From contig JAPFFF010000011.1 of assembly GCA_039105265.1 (NCBI GenBank), positions 1,922,001-1,986,000 of the forward strand: a stretch of DNA of 64,000 nucleotides, written 5' to 3'. A model generated the notes under the pieces. That model made no database searches, was not told where the DNA came from, and was given only the letters and a program-made list of their open reading frames with translations. Positions 27,019 to 37,740 of this stretch are shown one piece after another. Position 1 is the stretch's first letter. Each line of letters begins with the position of its first letter. This DNA is from Tritrichomonas musculus. Taxonomy: Eukaryota > Parabasalia > Tritrichomonadida > Tritrichomonadidae. The position numbers and the translations under genes are program-made.

Positions 27019-28590
27019 ATGACAAGTGATGTAGGTACACAAACAAAACCTAACAATAAAATACAACTATTACAAGGTACTATTAAATTTCGACCTAAAC
27101 TAGTTGATAGAGATGTTGCAAGATTAACAAGAGGTTTGGGTCAAACTATATGGAAGTTCTCTAATAATCAAATAAATCTACAAAAATTATATGAGACATA
27201 TTTAAATACTAGTATAGCTTTTAAAGACGTACTTGAATTTGCTAATAGACTCAAGAGAGAGAGACCAAGAGCAAAATTTACAGGTTGTGTGTTTGCTATT
27301 AAGAAAAATCAAGATGATAAAGATGAACATGGGCATTACATAACAGTATTAAAGCCATATCAATATACTCTCCAAGAATCAGATCAAGGTATATTAACAG
27401 AGATAAAATTACATTATGATATTATCAACATAAGGATATCTCGAATGAAGACTGAGGAGGAAAAACAAGCAGCTAGAGAACTGAGAGAGCAGATGAAAGA
27501 AAGAACATTGAAAAGTGATAAGAAAGAATATAAAACTAGAGGTATTCAAACAGATGATATACCAGAATTGGCTCCATTACCCAGACCTCCAACTTTAAAT
27601 CGAAATGATTATCATCTTAACCTTAGGAAAATCGGTAGGAACCGACCCACAAATGTTGAGCCACCAACAAGGGATCAAAATCAAAACAGAATTCAACTTT
27701 TACTTCAAAGTAGTACAAATTTAGACGAGGATGATAGACCTAAGAAAAAATCAAAACAACATAAGAAAAAATCAAAACGACCTCGTTCACATTCACCTCC
27801 ACCTCCTCCTCCTTCTCATTCACCTCCACCTCCACCACCTCCTCCTCCTTCATCACCACCTCCACAGTTTCCATCATCACATACCTCTCGAGGTACTAGT
27901 CCTCCTCCAAGACAACCCCGTATGACACCACAGAAGGCAGGAGAGTATACAGTAGACCAAGGACATAATAGGATTCATGATTGGAGGAGTTTAGTCAATG
28001 ATGAAAATATAGACGAAGATGTTATTGATGACTACTTGAAACTTCTATATGAAAAAGGAAAGAGATTGAATAAACAACCTGGTCAAAATGAGGCAGAGTT
28101 TGATAAAAAGAAAATATTGGTTGTACCTACTGCATTTTATACCCTCCTTTCTATAGCATATGAGACTAATGATATGGAAAAAATACATGAACTGATGAAA
28201 AGTCCTATCTCAGGTAAACAGTCATTTTCACATTTCGATAAAGTATTTGTCCCCATTTGCTCAGATGGAGAACATTGGGTTTTATGTATTGTTCGATATT
28301 CAAAGAAAATAATCGAATGCTATGACTTTGAGAATAAGTCAATGGCACCAGAGGTAAAGACACTTAATAAGTGGATCAATATTTCAGCAACAGGTAAGTT
28401 AAAAGCAAAATATTATGATGTACCTAGTCAAAGGAATAACAAGGATTGTGGAGTGTTTCTAATGGAATCTTGTCGTACCTTTTTGCATGAAGGAGATGGT
28501 AAGTTTAAACAACGCAATATGCCAGATATTAGAAAGAGAATACTTCGAGAACTTCAAAACAATGAATTAGAAACAGGTGTTGTATATTAA
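27019..28590 (+). CDS. C48/Ulp1-type cysteine protease (Polinton maturation protease)
   Basis: A 523-residue protein. The N-terminal 250 residues are charged and polar, with SKQHKKKSKRPRSHSP leading into a proline-rich stretch (about 257-305). The C-terminal 200 residues are a Ulp1/adenain-like protease with GEHWVLCIV (H419), YDFENKS (D436), PSQRNNKDCGVF (Q471, C477), in the order His, Asp, Gln, Cys required by the family. In adenoviruses and Polintons this enzyme cleaves capsid precursors. The basic and proline-rich front part is unusual and might tether it to DNA or capsid. It is followed after 24 bases by the virion-like gene on the same strand. It reads open. Confidence 0.82.
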   Translation: MTSDVGTQTKPNNKIQLLQGTIKFRPKLVDRDVARLTRGLGQTIWKFSNNQINLQKLYETYLNTSIAFKDVLEFANRLKRERPRAKFTGCVFAIKKNQDDKDEHGHYITVLKPYQYTLQESDQGILTEIKLHYDIINIRISRMKTEEEKQAARELREQMKERTLKSDKKEYKTRGIQTDDIPELAPLPRPPTLNRNDYHLNLRKIGRNRPTNVEPPTRDQNQNRIQLLLQSSTNLDEDDRPKKKSKQHKKKSKRPRSHSPPPPPPSHSPPPPPPPPPSSPPPQFPSSHTSRGTSPPPRQPRMTPQKAGEYTVDQGHNRIHDWRSLVNDENIDEDVIDDYLKLLYEKGKRLNKQPGQNEAEFDKKKILVVPTAFYTLLSIAYETNDMEKIHELMKSPISGKQSFSHFDKVFVPICSDGEHWVLCIVRYSKKIIECYDFENKSMAPEVKTLNKWINISATGKLKAKYYDVPSQRNNKDCGVFLMESCRTFLHEGDGKFKQRNMPDIRKRILRELQNNELETGVVY

Positions 28591-28614
28591 TAAAGACTTT
28601 TTATTCAACTCGAA

Positions 28615-29616
28615 ATGGAATTACCACCAAGTGTTAACACTTTATATCCTAATCGAGATAATATAGTTAATGATGGTAATACACCTCTTCCAATCGAAAC
28701 AGCCTACTTCCTTGAGGATGCTCAACATGATAAAGCTAAGTTTAATAGGTATTGGTTTAATTTCCCACCAGAATGGTCAACTGCAAACAAAGGGGAATCT
28801 ATTGTTGGCGTTCGTTCAGCACATATCATTAAGAGAAGACGCAAAATGGAAGTAGAGATTGAAATATATAAGATACATAAGAAAACATATGAGTTTGTTT
28901 GTGGTGGAACATGGAATGATGGAACACTAAAAGAAGACTATATAACTGGTTCAAATCATGAATATGGGTGCTTCAAAGTCATTGATTGGGTGTCAGTCGA
29001 TGGAGATTTACGTGGATTTTTTGATGCAGTTAATCGTGCATTCAAGTCATACATTAAAACTTCAACATTAGACAAATTTGTTCAAAATGATGATGATATA
29101 CAGGATAGAGATATACAAACCGATGGATACTATGATAAAAATGGTTTTCATGAAATCATTTATACAGAAAGAAATAAAGCAGAGAACCATAAATACTACT
29201 ATACCAATAGTAAGAATGAACGAGATTGGGAGTATACTGCACCATATATGAACTTTTTCCAACTTAAATCCTGGAATGATGACTTTGCAGATGTGTTTAA
29301 TATAGGTAATGGCATATTTCAAAATAAACCAGAAAAATATCAAACATGGAGTAAGACATTAATATTTGATAATATATGGGACAGACAATCATGCAAAATA
29401 TATTCATCGATAGGCGAACAAGCATTACATAACTATATTGGAGATAGTGATGTTGAATATAGTCCGATTAAGTACTTCAAGTTAAACTCAATGGACCAAA
29501 GGTTTTGGATAGACTTCTATAGTGATGCCCATTATAATTGTCCAACAAAACTACCTCCAAATGATTCATTTGTAATCGAAATGCAATTCCTTCAATACGA
29601 TAAGATGTTTATTTAA
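28615..29616 (+). CDS. Possible minor capsid (penton-like) protein, 333 residues
   Basis: A soluble beta-rich protein with many aromatic residues (NRYWFNFPPEWS, GCFKVIDWVSVDGDLRGFF, QRFWIDFYSDAHYN). The size and the place directly after the protease fit the penton-type minor capsid protein of Polintons, a single jelly-roll, but I see no diagnostic motif and the call rests on context. A basic KRRRKMEVEIEIYKIHKK strand near residues 74-92 could contact nucleic acid or a partner. It reads open, and the next gene begins 6 bases downstream. Confidence 0.5.
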   Translation: MELPPSVNTLYPNRDNIVNDGNTPLPIETAYFLEDAQHDKAKFNRYWFNFPPEWSTANKGESIVGVRSAHIIKRRRKMEVEIEIYKIHKKTYEFVCGGTWNDGTLKEDYITGSNHEYGCFKVIDWVSVDGDLRGFFDAVNRAFKSYIKTSTLDKFVQNDDDIQDRDIQTDGYYDKNGFHEIIYTERNKAENHKYYYTNSKNERDWEYTAPYMNFFQLKSWNDDFADVFNIGNGIFQNKPEKYQTWSKTLIFDNIWDRQSCKIYSSIGEQALHNYIGDSDVEYSPIKYFKLNSMDQRFWIDFYSDAHYNCPTKLPPNDSFVIEMQFLQYDKMFI

Positions 29617-29622
29617 AAATAA

Positions 29623-29841
29623 ATGAGTAAAGAAGAACCAAGCCCATATGAAAAATTATACAACAAAGCTAAATGGAGGACCTTGGACAAATACCTTAGC
29701 ATGGCAAAACAAGAGAATCTGAATGAAGAGGAAGCAAAGAAATACTTTGATGAAAGAGTAGTACATGATAAGAGAGTACCAAAAGCACAATATATACCTA
29801 TCGTATCGAAACACCCTGATGGTTATCAAATGCACACTTAA
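29623..29841 (+). CDS. Block B small hydrophilic protein, 72 residues
   Basis: Unknown. It is rich in Lys, Glu and Tyr (YEKLYNKAKWRTLDKYLS, then NEEEAKKYFDERVVHD) with a helical first half and a short extended tail. The ATG lies six bases after the preceding stop, and it is the last gene before 1.3 kb of non-coding DNA. Tight spacing with its neighbours supports it. Confidence 0.55.
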   Translation: MSKEEPSPYEKLYNKAKWRTLDKYLSMAKQENLNEEEAKKYFDERVVHDKRVPKAQYIPIVSKHPDGYQMHT

Positions 29842-31138
29842 TCAAGGAAAACAGACAAATTGAATACTTTGGAAACTTTTTCTATGCATGGTCTCAAAAA
29901 AAAAAATGATATTTTCTTAAGGCTTTCAAAATATTGAATAAATTTTGCCTTTTTCTCAATTTTTATTTTTTTTTTTCTGAGCTAAAGTGGATAAGCATTC
30001 AATATGTAAAATTTGAATACTATTTAGACTAAAAATTTAAAAATGAATATATCAATCAATACTTGAATTAATCTAATTCTAACTCAACAAATAGTATTTA
30101 TATCTTATATAATATATGAATATTTCTTATAAATGAGGAAAATGCTATTATTCAACTGGTGTATCAATTATTTCAATTCAACAGAAAACAATACAATTTT
30201 TAATTTTGGAAAAAAAGCTTTATATTAGTTATTTGAAAATATATATAATTAATTAATATGAAATATATAATTGTATATATAGCAATAATTATATAAATAA
30301 ATATTTCCAATTTAAAAATAATATAAATAAATATATTATATGTACAAAAATGTTTTATTTTGCTCACAATATATTTCTATTAATATTCAAATGCATCTTT
30401 TGAGTTTTCCATTTTAATCATAAGCCTAGGCTTTAAATTGGTGGTCATTTCAGGTTGAAGTTGAATGTAGTATTCAAGAACTTTAAAAAAATGTGATTTC
30501 ATTGACAATGACAGAGATATCAAACATGAACGTAAAATATTATTAATTTTAATATTGAAAATCAGTGATGATCATTGCCGAGCTCCTCTTTCTGACCAAT
30601 TGATCAATCAAATTCTTATATTCCTTAAAAAATCAATCAATCAATCCTTGTCAAATTCAGAAATCTTCGATATTGTCAAAGACAACAAGCGAATTCTTCT
30701 TTAACTTTTACAAAATGAAATCATAATCATTGATGATTCATTTTTGAATTACCTTCTATGAACTTTTATCTTTTGATTTCAATATTGTTTCCCAATTTTG
30801 AAGAAATGACACATTTTTTTATTCGTAAATATTGAATTTGTTTCATTTGTGAACAGAAATCCTACTTTCAAGCAAAATTAAGAAATCAATATTTGAAATG
30901 AAATCTTTTTTATTTAGTTCTTTATCAACATTAATTGAATAATACAACTTTTTTTGGCTCATTTCAAATTTTCAATTATTAAAAAGTGCGCAGAATTGAT
31001 TTGATTGATATTTTTGGTTTGATGCAATTAAAAAGTTCTAGCATGACTCATATTATTTAAGATAATGTTATTTTAACTAAAGATAAGGAAATATTATTGA
31101 AAATCAAAAGTTTCCTCCTTGAGCCCTATTTAGTCAAG
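29842..31138. other. AT-rich spacer
   Basis: No gene, inverted repeat or known motif found by eye. A short ATCAATCAATCAATC run lies near 30633. The spacer ends abruptly in the 15-bp satellite. Confidence 0.6.
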
Positions 31139-31859
31139 ATGATGTTAAAGATGATGTTTAAGGAGATGATGTTTAAGGAGATGATGTTTAAGGAGATGAT
31201 GTTTAAAGAGATGATGCTGAAGGATATGATGTTTAAGGAGATGATGTTTAAGGAGATGATGTTTAAGGAGATGATGTTTAAGGAGATGATGTTTAAGGAG
31301 ATGATGTTTAAGGAGATGATGTTTAAGGAGATGATGTTTAAGGAGATGATGTTTAAGGAGATGATGTTTAAGGAGATGATGTTTAAGGAGATGATGATGA
31401 AGGATATGATGTTTAAGGAGATGATGTTTAAGGAGATGATGTTTAAGGAGATGATGTTTAAGGAGATGATGTTTAAGGATATGATGTTTAAGGAGATGAT
31501 GTTTAAGGAGATGATGTTTAAGGAGATGATGTTTAAGGATATGATGTTTAAGGAGATGATGTTTAAGGAGATGATGTTTAAGGAGATGATGTTTAAGGAG
31601 ATGATGTTTAAGGAGATGATGTTTAAGGAGATGATGTTTAAGGAGATGATGTTTAAGGATATGATGATGAAGGATATGATGTTTAAGGAGATGATGTTTA
31701 AGGATATGATGTTTAAGGAGATGATGTTTAAGGAGATGATGTTTAAGGATATGATGTTTAAGGAGATGATGTTTAAGGAGATGATGTTTAAGGAGATGAT
31801 GTTTAAGGAGATGATGTTTAAGGAGATGATGTTTAAGGAGATGATGTTTAAGGAGATGA

Positions 31860-34800
31860 TGTTTAAGGAGATGATGTTTAAGGATATGATGTTTAAGGAG
31901 ATGATGTTTAAGGATATGATGTTTAAGGAGATGATGTTTAAGGAGATGATGTTTAAGGAGATGATGTTTAAGGATATGATGTTTAAGGAGATGATGTTTA
32001 AGGATATGATGTTTAAGGAGATGATGTTTAAGGAGATGATGTTTAAGGAGATGATGTTTAAGGAGATGATGTTTAAGGAGATGATGATGAAGGATATGAT
32101 GTTTAAGGAGATGATGATGAAGGATATGATGTTTAAGGAGATGATGTTTAAGGAGATGATGTTTAAGGAGATGATGTTTAAGGAGATGATGTTTAAGGAG
32201 ATGATGTTTAAGGAGATGATGTTTAAGGAGATGATGTTTAAGGAGATGATGTTTAAGGAGATGATGTTTAAGGAGATGATGTTTAAGGAGATGATGTTTA
32301 AGGAGATGATGTTTAAGGAGATGATGTTTAAGGAGATGATGTTTAAGGAGATGATGTTTAAGGAGATGATGTTTAAGGAGATGATGATGAAGGATATGAT
32401 GTTTAAGGAGATGATGATGAAGGATATGATGTTTAAGGAGATGATGTTTAAGGAGATGATGTTTAAGGAGATGATGTTTAAGGAGATGATGTTTAAGGAG
32501 ATGATGTTTAAGGAGATGATGTTTAAGGATATGATGTTTAAGGAGATGATGCTGAAGGAGATGATGTTTAAAGAGATGATGTTTAAGGAGATGATGTTTA
32601 AGGAGATGATGTTTAAGGAGATGATGTTGAAGAAGAAGATGATGAAGGATATGATGATGATGAAGGAGATGATGTTTAAGGAGATGATGTTTAAGAAGAT
32701 GATGTTTAAGGAGATGATGTTTAAGGAGATGATGTTTAAGGAGATGATGATGAAAGAGATGATGTTTAAGGAGATGATGTTTAAGGATATGATGTTTAAG
32801 GAGATGATGATGAAGGAGATGATGTTTAAGGAGATGATGATGAAGGATATGATGTTTAAGGAGATGATGTTTAAGGATATGATGTTTAAGGAGATGATGT
32901 TTAAGGAGATGATGTTTAAGGAGATGATGTTTAAGGAGATGATGTTTAAGGAGATGATGTTTAAGGAGATGATGTTTAAGGAGATGATGTTTAAGGAGAT
33001 GATGTTTAAGGAGATGATGTTTAAGGAGATGATGTTTAAGGATATGATGTTTAAGGAGATGATGTTTAAGGAGATGATGTTTAAGGAGATGATGTTTAAG
33101 GAGATGATGTTGAAGAAGAAGATGATGAAGGATATGATGATGATGAAGGAGATGATGTTTAAGGAGATGATGTTTAAGGAGATGATGTTTAAGGAGATGA
33201 TGTTTAAGGAGATGATGTTTAAGGAGATGATGTTTAAGGAGATGATGATGATGAAGGAGATGATGTTTAAGGAGATGATGTTTAAGGAGATGATGTTTAA
33301 GGAGATGATGTTTAAGGAGATGATGTTTAAGGAGATGATGTTTAAGGATATGATGTTTAAGGAGATGATGATGAAGGATATGATGTTTAAGGAGATGATG
33401 TTTAAGGAGATGATGTTTAAGGAGATGATGTTTAAGGAGATGATGTTTAAGGAGATGATGATGAAGGAGATGATGTTTAAGGAGATGATGTTTAAGGAGA
33501 TGATGTTTAAGGAGATGATGTTTAAGGAGATGATGATGAAGGAGATGATGTTTAAGGAGATGATGTTTAAGGAGATGATGTTTAAGGAGATGATGTTTAA
33601 GGAGATGATGTTTAAGGAGATGATGTTTAAGGAGATGATGTTTAAGGAGATGATGTTTAAGGAGATGATGTTTAAGGAGATGATGTTTAAGGAGATGATG
33701 TTTAAGGAGATGATGTTTAAGGAGATGATGTTTAAGGAGATGATGTTTAAGGAGATGATGATGAAGGATATGATGTTTAAGGAGATGATGTTTAAGGAGA
33801 TGATGTTTAAGGAGATGATGTTTAAGGAGATGATGTTTAAGGATATGATGTTTAAGGAGATGATGTTTAAGGAGATGATGTTTAAGGAGATGATGTTTAA
33901 GGATATGATGTTTAAGGAGATGATGTTTAAGGAGATGATGTTTAAGGAGATGATGTTTAAGGAGATGATGTTTAAGGAGATGATGTTTAAGGAGATGATG
34001 TTTAAGGAGATGATGTTTAAGGATATGATGATGAAGGATATGATGTTTAAGGAGATGATGTTTAAGGATATGATGTTTAAGGAGATGATGATGAAGGAGA
34101 TGATGTTTAAGGAGATGATGTTTAAGGAGATGATGTTTAAGGAGATGATGTTTAAGAAGATGATGTTTAAGGAGATGATGTTTAAGGAGATGATGTTTAA
34201 GGAGATGATGTTTAAGGATATGATGTTTAAGGAGATGATGTTTAAGGAGATGATGTTTAAGGAGATGATGTTTAAGGAGATGATGTTGAAGAAGAAGATG
34301 ATGAAGGATATGATGATGATGAAGGAGATGATGTTTAAGGAGATGATGTTTAAGGAGATGATGTTTAAGGAGATGATGTTTAAGGAGATGATGTTTAAGG
34401 AGATGATGTTTAAGGAGATGATGATGATGAAGGAGATGATGTTTAAGGAGATGATGTTTAAGGAGATGATGTTTAAGGAGATGATGTTTAAGGAGATGAT
34501 GTTTAAGGAGATGATGTTTAAGGATATGATGTTTAAGGAGATGATGATGAAGGATATGATGTTTAAGGAGATGATGTTTAAGGAGATGATGTTTAAGGAG
34601 ATGATGTTTAAGGAGATGATGTTTAAGGAGATGATGATGAAGGAGATGATGTTTAAGGAGATGATGTTTAAGGAGATGATGTTTAAGGAGATGATGTTTA
34701 AGGAGATGATGATGAAGGAGATGATGTTTAAGGAGATGATGTTTAAGGAGATGATGTTTAAGGAGATGATGTTTAAGGAGATGATGTTTAAGGAGATGAT

Positions 34801-37740
34801 GTTTAAGGAGATGATGTTTAAGGAGATGATGTTTAAGGAGATGATGTTTAAGGAGATGATGTTTAAGGAGATGATGTTTAAGGAGATGATGTTTAAGGAG
34901 ATGATGTTTAAGGAGATGATGTTTAAGGAGATGATGATGAAGGATATGATGTTTAAGGAGATGATGTTTAAGGAGATGATGTTTAAGGAGATGATGTTTA
35001 AGGAGATGATGTTTAAGGATATGATGTTTAAGGAGATGATGTTTAAGGAGATGATGTTTAAGGAGATGATGTTTAAGGATATGATGTTTAAGGAGATGAT
35101 GTTTAAGGAGATGATGTTTAAGGAGATGATGTTTAAGGAGATGATGTTTAAGGAGATGATGTTTAAGGAGATGATGTTTAAGGAGATGATGTTTAAGGAT
35201 ATGATGATGAAGGATATGATGTTTAAGGAGATGATGTTTAAGGATATGATGTTTAAGGAGATGATGATGAAGGAGATGATGTTTAAGGAGATGATGTTTA
35301 AGGAGATGATGTTTAAGGAGATGATGTTTAAGAAGATGATGTTTAAGGAGATGATGTTTAAGGAGATGATGTTTAAGGAGATGATGTTTAAGGAGATGAT
35401 GTTTAAGGAGATGATGTTTAAGGAGATGATGTTTAAGGAGATGATGTTTAAGGAGATGATGTTTAAGGAGATGATGTTTAAGGAGATGATGATGAAGGAT
35501 ATGATGTTTAAGGAGATGATGTTTAAGGAGATGATGTTTAAGGAGATGATGTTTAAGGAGATGATGTTTAAGGATATGATGTTTAAGGAGATGATGTTTA
35601 AGGAGATGATGTTTAAGGAGATGATGTTTAAGGATATGATGTTTAAGGAGATGATGTTTAAGGAGATGATGTTTAAGGAGATGATGTTTAAGGAGATGAT
35701 GTTTAAGGAGATGATGTTTAAGGAGATGATGTTTAAGGAGATGATGTTTAAGGATATGATGATGAAGGATATGATGTTTAAGGAGATGATGTTTAAGGAT
35801 ATGATGTTTAAGGAGATGATGTTTAAGGAGATGATGTTTAAGGAGATGATGTTTAAGGAGATGATGTTTAAGGAGATGATGTTTAAGGAGATGATGTTTA
35901 AGGAGATGATGTTTAAGGAGATGATGTTTAAGGAGATGATGTTTAAGGAGATGATGTTTAAGGAGATGATGTTTAAGGATATGATGTTTAAGGAGATGAT
36001 GTTTAAGGATATGATGTTTAAGGAGATGATGTTTAAGGAGATGATGTTTAAGGAGATGATGTTTAAGGATATGATGTTTAAGGAGATGATGTTTAAGGAT
36101 ATGATGTTTAAGGAGATGATGTTTAAGGAGATGATGTTTAAGGAGATGATGTTTAAGGAGATGATGTTTAAGGAGATGATGATGAAGGATATGATGTTTA
36201 AGGAGATGATGATGAAGGATATGATGTTTAAGGAGATGATGTTTAAGGAGATGATGTTTAAGGAGATGATGTTTAAGGAGATGATGTTTAAGGAGATGAT
36301 GTTTAAGGAGATGATGTTTAAGGAGATGATGTTTAAGGAGATGATGTTTAAGGAGATGATGTTTAAGGAGATGATGTTTAAGGAGATGATGTTTAAGGAG
36401 ATGATGTTTAAGGAGATGATGTTTAAGGAGATGATGTTTAAGGAGATGATGTTTAAGGAGATGATGTTTAAGGAGATGATGATGAAGGATATGATGTTTA
36501 AGGAGATGATGATGAAGGATATGATGTTTAAGGAGATGATGTTTAAGGAGATGATGTTTAAGGAGATGATGTTTAAGGAGATGATGTTTAAGGAGATGAT
36601 GTTTAAGGAGATGATGTTTAAGGATATGATGTTTAAGGAGATGATGCTGAAGGAGATGATGTTTAAAGAGATGATGTTTAAGGAGATGATGTTTAAGGAG
36701 ATGATGTTTAAGGAGATGATGTTGAAGAAGAAGATGATGAAGGATATGATGATGATGAAGGAGATGATGTTTAAGGAGATGATGTTTAAGAAGATGATGT
36801 TTAAGGAGATGATGTTTAAGGAGATGATGTTTAAGGAGATGATGATGAAAGAGATGATGTTTAAGGAGATGATGTTTAAGGATATGATGTTTAAGGAGAT
36901 GATGATGAAGGAGATGATGTTTAAGGAGATGATGATGAAGGATATGATGTTTAAGGAGATGATGTTTAAGGATATGATGTTTAAGGAGATGATGTTTAAG
37001 GAGATGATGTTTAAGGAGATGATGTTTAAGGAGATGATGTTTAAGGAGATGATGTTTAAGGAGATGATGTTTAAGGAGATGATGTTTAAGGAGATGATGT
37101 TTAAGGAGATGATGTTTAAGGAGATGATGTTTAAGGATATGATGTTTAAGGAGATGATGTTTAAGGAGATGATGTTTAAGGAGATGATGTTTAAGGAGAT
37201 GATGTTGAAGAAGAAGATGATGAAGGATATGATGATGATGAAGGAGATGATGTTTAAGGAGATGATGTTTAAGGAGATGATGTTTAAGGAGATGATGTTT
37301 AAGGAGATGATGTTTAAGGAGATGATGTTTAAGGAGATGATGATGATGAAGGAGATGATGTTTAAGGAGATGATGTTTAAGGAGATGATGTTTAAGGAGA
37401 TGATGTTTAAGGAGATGATGTTTAAGGAGATGATGTTTAAGGATATGATGTTTAAGGAGATGATGATGAAGGATATGATGTTTAAGGAGATGATGTTTAA
37501 GGAGATGATGTTTAAGGAGATGATGTTTAAGGAGATGATGTTTAAGGAGATGATGATGAAGGAGATGATGTTTAAGGAGATGATGTTTAAGGAGATGATG
37601 TTTAAGGAGATGATGTTTAAGGAGATGATGATGAAGGAGATGATGTTTAAGGAGATGATGTTTAAGGAGATGATGTTTAAGGAGATGATGTTTAAGGAGA
37701 TGATGTTTAAGGAGATGATGTTTAAGGAGATGATGTTTAA
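31860..37740. repeat. Large duplication inside the 15-bp array (offset 4095 bp)
   Basis: Markers at 32627 and 33110 recur at 36722 and 37205, both offset 4095 bp (273 units). The surrounding unit order matches from about 31860 to at least 33600, including the rare CTGAAGGAG unit (32550 and 36645). Confidence 0.75.
33110..35340. repeat. Tandem 1176-bp block duplication inside the 15-bp array
   Basis: The marker TTGAAGAAGAAG starts at 33110 and again at 34286, offset 1176 bp, and the order of variant units that follows is the same in both copies until about 35340. Confidence 0.75.

Larger units (their letters stand above)
26092..29841. mobile_element. Polinton-like block B (fragment or far end of element A)
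   Basis: Six genes: HNH copy, 87-residue protein (-), small coiled-coil protein, protease, possible minor capsid, 72-residue protein. A C48/Ulp1-type protease beside a virion-like gene is typical of Polintons, but polymerase, integrase, ATPase and major capsid are missing here. Element A lacks just the protease, so the two together would give a full set over about 20 kb. Against this, B has a different codon style and start context. About one break was seen, in the HNH gene. Confidence 0.6.

Noticed and set aside
29842-31138. Hidden gene or element end in the spacer before the 15-bp array
   Set aside because: No open frame of useful length, no inverted repeat and no motif could be found by eye.
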